Source: Acidobacteriota bacterium (lineage in GTDB: Bacteria; Acidobacteriota; Blastocatellia; Pyrinomonadales; Pyrinomonadaceae). Taken from it: a DNA stretch of 64,000 bases. Both the position numbers and the translations under genes were made by a program. Where the stretch lies: the NCBI GenBank assembly GCA_029781855.1, contig JAKOVX010000007.1:48001-112000 (forward strand). Reading direction: 5' to 3'. The notes below the pieces were generated by a model. The model ran no database searches, was not told the origin of the DNA, and was given only the letters and a program-made list of their open reading frames with translations. This document shows positions 56,154 to 64,000 of this stretch, in pieces; the stretch's first letter is position 1, and each line of letters starts with the position of its first letter.

Positions 56154-58322
56154 ATGATCCGAACAGATTTTATTTCGGCCTGCCCCGATCCCCTCAAGGT
56201 CCATTCCGGAACGCGAGGGTTTTACGCTTATTTGGCAAGTGCCGCGATCACAGTATTGTTTTTGTTTTCGGTCGGTTATGCTGTCGCGGCACCGGTCAAT
56301 GGACCAGCTAGCGACTCTAACGTCAGCGCACCTCCGTGCACAACCGTCTCATTCCCGGTCGGCCAGCCGGCAGCTCCGGCATCTACATTTACGGTGCCGG
56401 TGACCACGACCGATGTCACGGGTCAGGGAATCCTCTCTTTTGACACACGTATTACATACGACCCGGCGGTATTAACTTACATCTCGAATAGCGGTGCCGG
56501 AACGCTCGGCAGCGGCCTGACGTTTACGGTCAACAGCGCGACTCCCGGGACGCTGATCATCTCCGCCTACGGAACTGCCCCGCTCGCGGGCGCCGGTCCG
56601 ATAATAAATTTGAGGTTCTCGGCGGTCGGTCCGATCGGTTCGAGCAGTCCGCTGGCGTTCGACACATTTACCTACAATGAAGGCGTGCCCTGTACAAGCA
56701 GCGCCGATGGCAGCATAAATATAGTTGGCTGTTCGGCTGTATCAATGCCAACCGCCCTGATCGAGGTCAAAGATTCGTCGTTTACGGTGCCAGTGACCAC
56801 GTCCGACCTGACGGGCCTAAATGTGATCTCGTTCGATATTCAGGTCACCTATGACTCGGCGGTGGTCACTTCGACCGGCGTTAGCACTTCGGGAACGCTG
56901 AGCAGCGGTTTGACCGTGACCGTCAACGAACCGACGCCAGGAACCTTGCTAATTTCGGGATATGGAACCACACCACTGGCCGGCGGCGGAACCCTGTTCA
57001 ACATCGGCTTCAATGCCACCGGCCCGATAGGATCGAGCACTCTGTTGAACTTCCCCGCATTTACCTATAACGAAGGCACGCCTTGTAGCGTAGCTACAAA
57101 TGGCGACGTCTCGATCACGGCCGGCAGCATTAGCGGCGCGGTGTCGTATGCAAATTCGGTGGTTTTCAAGCCCGTGCCGTACACGACTCTGAATGCGGTC
57201 GGATCGGTAAATTCTTCGGCGACATCGGCACTCTTCACCGGAGTTTACGACATCAACGGGCTCGGCTCAGGTCCTTACACGGTGACGCCGACAAAGCCGG
57301 CTGAAGTTCCGTCCTTCGTGCCCGGGTCACCGATAACGGGCTTTGATTCGGCTCTGATCGCACAGCACCTCGTACTGCTAACTACTTTGAATGCCGTACA
57401 GTTGCTCGCCGCCGACGTCAGTGCTAACGGGATCGTCACGTCATTTGACGCAGCTCTTATCGCACAGTGGATAGTCGGGATCCCCAATGCCGGCATCACC
57501 GGCGTTTGGAAATTTCTGCCGCCGAATCGTAATTACCCGGAGGTCGCTCCGGACCAGGTGAATCAGGATTATTCCGCTTTGTTAATGGGCGAAGTCTCAG
57601 GCAACTGGACGCCACCAACATCGTTCGCCGCGGTCTCGCCGGCAGCCACGAAAGCCCCGCTGGTCACCATCACGACCACTGCACCGAATATGATCGTCGG
57701 GCCCGGTGTGAATTTCACGATCCCAGTTACGGTCTCGGATACGACCGGAGCAGGGATCTTGTCGTGGCAGTTCGATCTGCTTTATGATCCGGCAGTCATT
57801 ACGCCACAGGTGGTCCCCGTCGATACGACCGGAACGCTGGGGAGCGGCCGCTCCGTGACCTATAACGTTCCTTCGCCGGGTCTGCTTAAGGTCGTGATCT
57901 TCGGGACACTCCCGTTGACGGGGTCGGGCACCCTTTTCAACTTTAAGTTCACGGCCGTGGGATTAAATAATACTTCGTCCCCCCTGACATGGCAGAACTT
58001 CCTTTATAACGAGGGAGACCCGGTTGCTGCTACAGTAAACGGCCTCGTCCAATTGATCGTTAACGCCGCGGGAGCCTCCGTCAGCGGCCGGGTGACCGAT
58101 CAGAATGGCGCACCGCTGCGAAACGTTTCAATTTCCATCGCGGATAACAATGGAATGGAGCGTTCGGCACGAACAAATCCATTTGGATACTACCGATTTG
58201 AGGACATTCCGGCTGGCTCGACATATGTCATTTCGGCACGATCGAAACAGCATACCTTCCAGCCTCGCGTCATAACCGTCGACTCTGACGTTGCCGGCGC
58301 CGATTTGGTCGCCGATCAATAG
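56154..58322 (+). CDS. Secreted cohesin/dockerin-like protein
   Basis: 722 residues, a shorter relative of the preceding protein. After a signal peptide (AAITVLFLFSVGYAVAAP) come two cohesin-like modules (starting about residues 60 and 190), a dockerin-like module (LLAADVSANGIVTSFDAALI, about 420), a third cohesin-like module (about 530-650) and a carboxypeptidase-regulatory domain (ASVSGRVTDQNGAPLRNVSI). AAGGAG lies seven bases before ATG 56154, supporting that start. Cohesin and dockerin units in the same and in neighbouring chains could allow self-assembly. No enzyme domain is present. Confidence 0.82.
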   Translation: MIRTDFISACPDPLKVHSGTRGFYAYLASAAITVLFLFSVGYAVAAPVNGPASDSNVSAPPCTTVSFPVGQPAAPASTFTVPVTTTDVTGQGILSFDTRITYDPAVLTYISNSGAGTLGSGLTFTVNSATPGTLIISAYGTAPLAGAGPIINLRFSAVGPIGSSSPLAFDTFTYNEGVPCTSSADGSINIVGCSAVSMPTALIEVKDSSFTVPVTTSDLTGLNVISFDIQVTYDSAVVTSTGVSTSGTLSSGLTVTVNEPTPGTLLISGYGTTPLAGGGTLFNIGFNATGPIGSSTLLNFPAFTYNEGTPCSVATNGDVSITAGSISGAVSYANSVVFKPVPYTTLNAVGSVNSSATSALFTGVYDINGLGSGPYTVTPTKPAEVPSFVPGSPITGFDSALIAQHLVLLTTLNAVQLLAADVSANGIVTSFDAALIAQWIVGIPNAGITGVWKFLPPNRNYPEVAPDQVNQDYSALLMGEVSGNWTPPTSFAAVSPAATKAPLVTITTTAPNMIVGPGVNFTIPVTVSDTTGAGILSWQFDLLYDPAVITPQVVPVDTTGTLGSGRSVTYNVPSPGLLKVVIFGTLPLTGSGTLFNFKFTAVGLNNTSSPLTWQNFLYNEGDPVAATVNGLVQLIVNAAGASVSGRVTDQNGAPLRNVSISIADNNGMERSARTNPFGYYRFEDIPAGSTYVISARSKQHTFQPRVITVDSDVAGADLVADQ

Positions 58323-58344
58323 ACCGGTCTCGATAAAATGAATT

Positions 58345-58375
58345 GGGCACGAGGATCGCTCCCCGTGCCCTTTTT
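58345..58375 (+). terminator. Intrinsic terminator after the cohesin-like genes
   Basis: Stem gggcacg/cgtgccc with a short loop, then tttttaat. It ends the + strand unit of the two secreted proteins. Confidence 0.85.
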
Positions 58376-58424
58376 AATATGGTTATCGGATTCTGTTACC
58401 TACGTCCACTTACCTTACCAACAG

Positions 58425-58709
58425 CTATTCGGCGCGGTGGCCGCGGTGCCATTTGAAGGCGATGTAGGTGGCGGCTGACCAGGTTCCGATGCCCATCGAT
58501 GAGAATGTCGCCACGCCCACGCGATAACTCATGGCCGACATCCAGACGGACTGGTTCACGTAACAACTCTGGCCATAGAGGCCGAATTCAGCGCATATTT
58601 GGTGGATATGTCGCAGCTCACTAAAAAATGCACCGGCGGTGAAGAACATTGCGACGGCGCAAATGCCGAGTGCGACAGCGGATATCAGCAATCTTACATC
58701 TCTCTGCAT
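58425..58709 (-). CDS. Small membrane protein
   Basis: 94 residues with two hydrophobic helices (LLISAVALGICAVAMFFTAG and GVATFSSMGIGTWSAATYIA). Two central Cys may form a disulfide. No family recognised. Follows the transglutaminase gene by eight bases. Confidence 0.6.
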   Translation of the reverse strand: MQRDVRLLISAVALGICAVAMFFTAGAFFSELRHIHQICAEFGLYGQSCYVNQSVWMSAMSYRVGVATFSSMGIGTWSAATYIAFKWHRGHRAE

Positions 58710-58717
58710 ACTTCTTA

Positions 58718-60892
58718 TTACGGCTTCGACAGTCGGTCGAGCCAGCTTTCGATTTCTTCCGCCTCAGAATTGTTCAGGTCCTGTTTACCAAACCTGACCC
58801 CATTGTACCGCTCGGTGATCTGCACGGCTTCGGGCAGGCCGACCGAGTTAGCAAATTCCAGCGGCGTCTGATGCAGCTCGCGAACAAAACCCTTTTCGGC
58901 GAGTATCCGCTGCATTTGCTCGTAAAAGGCAATTATAGAACCTGCCGGACGGAGACTCAATCGGTCGCCGATCCGACGCCAGATCGCCAGACGCCTAATT
59001 CGCCGGTAAAGCCATAATAATATTAAGAATGCGAAAACGACGCCTGCGATGCCCGCGATCGCATAACCCGAGGCGGCGGCGCTTGCCTCGACGCCTTTGT
59101 CGCCGCGGACCTCTTTCCACCATTCGAAGATCGATCCCTGAAGGTTCGAGAGGTAGCCGGAGGTCTTCGCCTGATACTCGACAAAACCGGTGCGGAGCGT
59201 CCGGGCAAGCGTACGCTGCTCCTGATTGTCGAACGCGACAAAATACTGTATCCAGATCGCCTCGGCGGCCTCGAGATATTTATTAGCGCGTGCCATCAGG
59301 CCGGCAAAACCGGTACCAGCCTCGAAAGGTGCTGCCGGCGTCGGGTCGAACGGCACCCAGGCATTTTCCTTCGGGAAAAAGACCTCGACCCACGCATGGG
59401 CGTGCCGCTGGCGGACAATGTACATTCCGGCCGAGTCGTTATATTCGCCGGTGTGAAACCCGTTGACGATCCGCGTCGCGATGCCCTGGGTGCGAAGCAT
59501 CATAGCCATCGCCGTCGCAAAATATTCGCAATGCCCCTTTTTTACATTGAAAAGAAAGTCGGCGACAGGCTCGTCCCCACCGGCCTTCATATCGAGCGAA
59601 TAGCCGTATGTATTTTTCAGGTACGACTCGATCGCGACGGCCTTGTCATAACGGTTCTTTGAATTTGCGGTGACGTCCGATGCGAGTTCGGCGATGCGGT
59701 TGTCGAAGACCGGAGGCAGCTGCAAGTAATTCTGTGTCTCGATCGAATACCCCTGTTGGTCCGAACGAAGCCGATCGGCCGACGGCAGGCTGGTATCGGA
59801 CAGCACTCGATAGCTGCTGCGGTCGTTGTTCGGCTGAAACGAGATCGCGCCGTATCGATCCTTGTAAAGAACGGGAAAATTGCCCTGGACCGCGACGGTT
59901 TTCGGCACCGCGAAAAGGACCGGCGTGTCCAACGGCTCGAGATAGATCGTCTGCATCAGCAGATTTTCTTTCCCGCTGGCGTAATCGAGCTGAAAGAAAT
60001 CGCGGTCGCCGGAAACGAACGGCTCTTTCTGTCCGATCTTTGAACGGCTCCACGTCTTATTGTCGAAGGTGTCGAGTGCGACGCCCTTAAAATAAAGGTC
60101 ACCCTGCGGAGCGGCCTCGCCGTCGAGGCGGACGCGCATCACAACGGCGTCGTTCTGCTGCAGGCGACCGATGCCGCCAAGTTTGACCGAGTCAGAAAAG
60201 CCGGTCGACGTGTTGAGGCTGAGCTGATTTCCGCCTAAGCCCGCACCACCGACACGCGGCAGCATAAAGAAAAGCGGCATCGCGACAACTGCGATGAAGG
60301 CGATGAGGACGATCGCGGTCGCCGGCAGCTTGCGGAGACGCAGCGTGAACCGAGCCGACGCTACGGGTTCAGGTTGCAGTTCGGCCTCGCCCGAGATCTT
60401 CGCGGTGACCTCGCGGGCTGATTTACGCATCTCGAACGCTATCACCGCACAGACCATTACCAACAGATAAAGCAGGAACGACGAGAGATATAGCAGGCTG
60501 ATGCTCAGGCCCGCCGCCAGAAGCACCTCGAAAAACGACATTAAATATAGAAATATCCAGTCGCGGTCGGACTTTTTCTGGAGCAGCTTGATAGCCGATA
60601 GGGCGAGGATCATGCGCGCGAGAATGCCAGCAATTACAGTCTCGGAGCCGTAAAAATGAAATAAACCAACTTTGAAAGCGAGATAGGACGCGGGCAGTGC
60701 GAGCACGATCAACGCCGTTCCGATCCGCTCCGAGATCAGCCACCGCGAGCCCTCGAGAAACCATGCTGCGAAGATGACACCAATGAACGCCGCCGTTTCC
60801 AGCACTCCAAACGTGCCCGTGACCCACAACGACAGAAAGCCGCAAAAAACGGCTGCATACGAAATGGATCTGAAAAACTTCTCGAAGTTCAT
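58718..60892 (-). CDS. TgpA-type membrane transglutaminase (DUF3488/TGc/DUF4129)
   Basis: 724 residues. N-terminal membrane domain with about six helices (DUF3488), a large periplasmic part, then a transglutaminase core with the catalytic Cys in KKGHCEYFATAMAMMLRTQG, His in RHAHAWVEVFF and Asp in WVPFDPTPA, and a last helix with a DUF4129-like tail (residues about 630-724). TgpA relatives are essential in some pseudomonads; substrate unknown. It is usual to find an AAA ATPase (MoxR) and a DUF58 protein nearby, but neither is in the window. Confidence 0.88.
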   Translation of the reverse strand: MNFEKFFRSISYAAVFCGFLSLWVTGTFGVLETAAFIGVIFAAWFLEGSRWLISERIGTALIVLALPASYLAFKVGLFHFYGSETVIAGILARMILALSAIKLLQKKSDRDWIFLYLMSFFEVLLAAGLSISLLYLSSFLLYLLVMVCAVIAFEMRKSAREVTAKISGEAELQPEPVASARFTLRLRKLPATAIVLIAFIAVVAMPLFFMLPRVGGAGLGGNQLSLNTSTGFSDSVKLGGIGRLQQNDAVVMRVRLDGEAAPQGDLYFKGVALDTFDNKTWSRSKIGQKEPFVSGDRDFFQLDYASGKENLLMQTIYLEPLDTPVLFAVPKTVAVQGNFPVLYKDRYGAISFQPNNDRSSYRVLSDTSLPSADRLRSDQQGYSIETQNYLQLPPVFDNRIAELASDVTANSKNRYDKAVAIESYLKNTYGYSLDMKAGGDEPVADFLFNVKKGHCEYFATAMAMMLRTQGIATRIVNGFHTGEYNDSAGMYIVRQRHAHAWVEVFFPKENAWVPFDPTPAAPFEAGTGFAGLMARANKYLEAAEAIWIQYFVAFDNQEQRTLARTLRTGFVEYQAKTSGYLSNLQGSIFEWWKEVRGDKGVEASAAASGYAIAGIAGVVFAFLILLWLYRRIRRLAIWRRIGDRLSLRPAGSIIAFYEQMQRILAEKGFVRELHQTPLEFANSVGLPEAVQITERYNGVRFGKQDLNNSEAEEIESWLDRLSKP

Positions 60893-61024
60893 CTCGACGT
60901 CATATCAATTATATCGTTTCGAAGGGCGAAGGTTGCAATATTTTCGGCACGGCGACCGAAAATTGACAGGCATTTCCGTCAGAGTGAGACCGCGAGGGAC
61001 ATTTTCCGCTGTATAATCACAAAT

Positions 61025-62263
61025 ATGGAAAATACACAGATGGCATTGAACGAGGTCGCTCCGGTCGAGGAGATCAGATCGCATTTTCCCGCGCTTGAAC
61101 GGATGCACAACGGTTTGCCGGTCGCCTATTTCGACGGGCCCGGCGGTACGCAGGTCCCGCGTACCGTTGCCGAAGCGATGACCGACTACCTATTTCACCA
61201 CAACGCCAACACGCACTGGGCGTATCCGACAAGCAACGAAACGGACGAAATTATCGAGCAGTCGCGGCAGACGATGGCGGATTTTATCAATGCCTCCGCG
61301 AACGAGATCGTCTACGGGCAGAACATGACGACGCTGACGTTCCACCTCGCCCGGTCGCTGGGCCGCGAATGGGCCGCGGGCGACGAGATCGTCGTCACCG
61401 AACTCGATCACCACGCCAATTCGGACACCTGGCGATCACTCGAGAAAGAACGCGGGGTGTTGATCCGCGTAATGCCGATGGACATCGAATCCGGCCAGTT
61501 GAACCTGAGGGATCTCGACGGTCTTTTGAATGAAAAGACTAAGCTCGTCGCGATCGGGGCGGCGTCGAACATTCTGGGGACGATCAACGACGTTGAGAAG
61601 GCCTGTGACATGGCTCGTGACGCGGGAGCGTTGAGCTTCGTTGATGCCGTGCACTACGCAGCACACGAGCTGATCGATGTGAAGGCGATCGGGTGCGATT
61701 TCCTCGCGTGTTCGGCGTACAAATTCTACGGTCCGCACATCGGTATCATGTACGGTCGCAAAGAACTGTTGGAAAATATCGACTTCCCGAAACTTCGGCC
61801 CGCCCCCGACTACTCTCCCGAACGGATGGAAACTGGCACGCAAAACCATGAAGGCATCGCCGGTGCCGCCGCAGCGGTCGATTTTCTCGCTTCGCTTGCC
61901 GGACACGGCTCGCGTCGTGAACGGCTCGCCACCGTCTTCGCCGAGCTGCACGAACGCCAGCACGAACTGACCGTCAGACTTTGGAATGGACTCAACGCCA
62001 TCGACGGCGTCACCGTTTACGGCCCTTCGCCCGATCATCCGCGAACGTCCACCGTCTCTTTCGCCGTCGACGGCCACTCATCGGGAGATGTCGCCCGCAA
62101 ACTCGCCAACCAGGCCATATTTGTCTCCGACGGCGATTTTTACGCTATGACCGTCGTCGAACGCCTCGGCGTCGAAGGCCTCGTGCGCGCCGGCTGCGCA
62201 TGTTATACGACGATGGATGAAGTAGAGCGGTTGATCACGGGTGTTCGATTGATCACGAGCTAG
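61025..62263 (+). CDS. Cysteine desulfurase-like aminotransferase
   Basis: 412 residues, class-V PLP enzyme of the group often named cysteine desulfurase-like (TIGR01976-type). PLP contacts: Asp and His in SFVDAVHYAAH, the Schiff-base Lys 233 in CSAYKFYGPHIG. A Cys pair in RAGCACYTTMDEVE near the C-terminus could be the sulfur carrier, but the motif differs from classic IscS/SufS loops. Reaction is not proved. Its promoter region lies in the 130 bases after the divergent transglutaminase start. Confidence 0.82.
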   Translation: MENTQMALNEVAPVEEIRSHFPALERMHNGLPVAYFDGPGGTQVPRTVAEAMTDYLFHHNANTHWAYPTSNETDEIIEQSRQTMADFINASANEIVYGQNMTTLTFHLARSLGREWAAGDEIVVTELDHHANSDTWRSLEKERGVLIRVMPMDIESGQLNLRDLDGLLNEKTKLVAIGAASNILGTINDVEKACDMARDAGALSFVDAVHYAAHELIDVKAIGCDFLACSAYKFYGPHIGIMYGRKELLENIDFPKLRPAPDYSPERMETGTQNHEGIAGAAAAVDFLASLAGHGSRRERLATVFAELHERQHELTVRLWNGLNAIDGVTVYGPSPDHPRTSTVSFAVDGHSSGDVARKLANQAIFVSDGDFYAMTVVERLGVEGLVRAGCACYTTMDEVERLITGVRLITS

Positions 62264-62311
62264 CACCGAGAATCTGCGATTTAGACCTTTTGCCGGCATG
62301 ATTATGCAAGT

Positions 62312-62776
62312 ATGACTTTACCAATCGATAGTTTTGGCAAAGCGATCACCGTCCCTCTTACGGTTTGGCCAGATCCGCAAGGAGATGTTGTCCTTCATTA
62401 TTCACGAGGAGAATGTCTCATCTACTTCGGATGTTGGCTGACTTCCGAAGAACCGGCGAACTACGTAGGCAAATTGATATTTCATTATGCGTGGGCCGTT
62501 CGCGGCGCCTGTTTTGAATTTCTGCCTTACGAAATTCATGAACACAACCATCCCTCCAATATTTGCACGGTGGAGAATTCAAAATGGCTCAAAGAAATGT
62601 GTTCACAGCGTCTCGCATACTATCCGGAATGGAAAAACTGGGACATACGGGAATATTCTCATTACGTGATCTCGGGACATGATAATTACTATGAAATTAT
62701 TGCTGCGGGCTTCGACGAACAAACCGTACCGCAAGAAATTGCAGGTGAATTCGTAAGATTGATTTACGACGATTGA
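62312..62776 (+). CDS. Hypothetical protein
   Basis: 154 residues, soluble, rich in aromatic residues and His (IFHYAWAVRGACFEFLPYEI; EIHEHNHPSNICTVENSKWL). No family recognised. Lies between the cysteine desulfurase-like gene and the rRNA operon, and shares the bidirectional terminator at 62812-62846. Confidence 0.6.
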   Translation: MTLPIDSFGKAITVPLTVWPDPQGDVVLHYSRGECLIYFGCWLTSEEPANYVGKLIFHYAWAVRGACFEFLPYEIHEHNHPSNICTVENSKWLKEMCSQRLAYYPEWKNWDIREYSHYVISGHDNYYEIIAAGFDEQTVPQEIAGEFVRLIYDD

Positions 62777-62811
62777 GATGCTGAATAGAGGCAAGAAAAG
62801 GAATTTGCAAT

Positions 62812-62846
62812 ACAAAAAAGCCCGCTCAAAATGAACGGGCTTTTCT
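62812..62846. terminator. Bidirectional terminator of the rRNA operon and hypothetical gene
   Basis: Stem gcccgctca/tgaacgggc (62821-62841) with an A-run on the left and a T-rich run on the right; works for the minus-strand rRNA transcript and for the + strand gene. Confidence 0.85.
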
Positions 62847-62856
62847 TGATATAAAT

Positions 62857-62970
<114 letters not shown>

Positions 62971-62984
62971 AAACTGTATGTAAC

Positions 62985-63055
62985 GGGTAATTATCAGTGG
63001 TAAGTGATGAAGCTCAAACAGAACTCATCATTCACAGATCACCGTTCACAATTTT
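62985..63055 (-). repeat. Heptamer-period repeat in the 5S-23S spacer
   Basis: On the + strand in sevens: cagtggt, aagtgat, gaagctc, aaacaga, actcatc, attcaca, gatcacc, gttcaca. It begins and ends within the 23S-5S spacer and resembles the aroC repeat. Confidence 0.6.
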
Positions 63056-63142
63056 TCAATATCTTGATATCTGGTAACTGAATACATGTAAATGTCCACT
63101 ACTTGAGCTGCTATTACATTAAATTTGCTTGTCAACAAATTT

Positions 63143-64000
<858 letters not shown>

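Noticed and set aside
50994..58322. Cellulosome scaffold
   Set aside because: No carbohydrate-binding module or glycoside hydrolase was recognised in either protein or nearby.

Overview
The window looks like chromosome of a mesophilic, Gram-negative-type bacterium of moderately high GC. My best guess is an Acidobacteriota member (Blastocatellia/Pyrinomonadales-like). This is an inference from gene-family mix: many Sec-exported hydrolases, cohesin/dockerin-like secreted proteins with carboxypeptidase-regulatory domains, two-module DUF3108 proteins, zinc-ribbon mini-proteins, and a RAYT transposase with REP-like palindromes. No phylogenetic computation was possible. The 3' part of the 23S rRNA gene at the right end would settle the placement.

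Layout. 1-4.6 kb: 5'-truncated recG, rsmD, a DMT exporter and aroC on +. 4.7-8.8 kb: secreted TPR protein, a RAYT transposase bounded by near-perfect inverted repeats, an archaemetzincin-like lipoprotein and two small secreted proteins, with REP-like sequences between them. 8.9-12.8 kb: purD (-), a zinc-ribbon protein (+) and a large APC-type permease (-) whose leader holds stacked hairpins. 13.2-16.9 kb: a minus-strand unit with an SLBB polysaccharide-export protein and a matrixin-like protease. 17-22.9 kb: small conserved proteins, an MBL-fold hydrolase, an SDR oxidoreductase, membrane proteins and a histidine kinase. 23-25.4 kb: two small exported proteins inside a repeat-rich accessory stretch. 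25.4-35.6 kb: exported hydrolases (two tandem amidohydrolases, clostripain-like C11 peptidase, DUF1570 peptidase/TPR, S10 carboxypeptidase), which together suggest peptide scavenging. 36-46.5 kb: mogA, a DMT exporter, the feoA-feoB-Cys-rich iron operon behind a perfect Fur-type palindrome, then GNAT-lipoprotein-zinc ribbon-pyrF-DUF3108, and glnA. 46.8-50.1 kb: zinc-ribbon membrane protein, rimO and a LuxR-type regulator. 51-58.3 kb: two large secreted proteins, each carrying cohesin-like modules and a dockerin-like module. 58.4-62.8 kb: TgpA-type transglutaminase, a cysteine-desulfurase-like enzyme and a hypothetical. 62.8-64 kb: minus-strand rRNA operon end (5S and 3' part of 23S) with a bidirectional terminator.

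The most unusual signal is a dispersed family of 7-bp-period, often palindromic repeats. They fill whole intergenic gaps (feoB to Cys-rich gene, glnA to GNAT, 5S-23S spacer) and have entered reading frames: twelve heptamers (84 bp, 28 codons) sit in frame inside aroC, and four heptamers encode the hydrophobic core of an amidohydrolase signal peptide. A different, REP-like palindrome appears to sit in frame in purD. Another striking signal is a diverged 170-bp tandem duplication at 24989-25261 whose hairpin arms have changed in a largely compensatory way. The tandem amidohydrolases pair an apparently active enzyme with a paralogue that has lost nearly all metal ligands.
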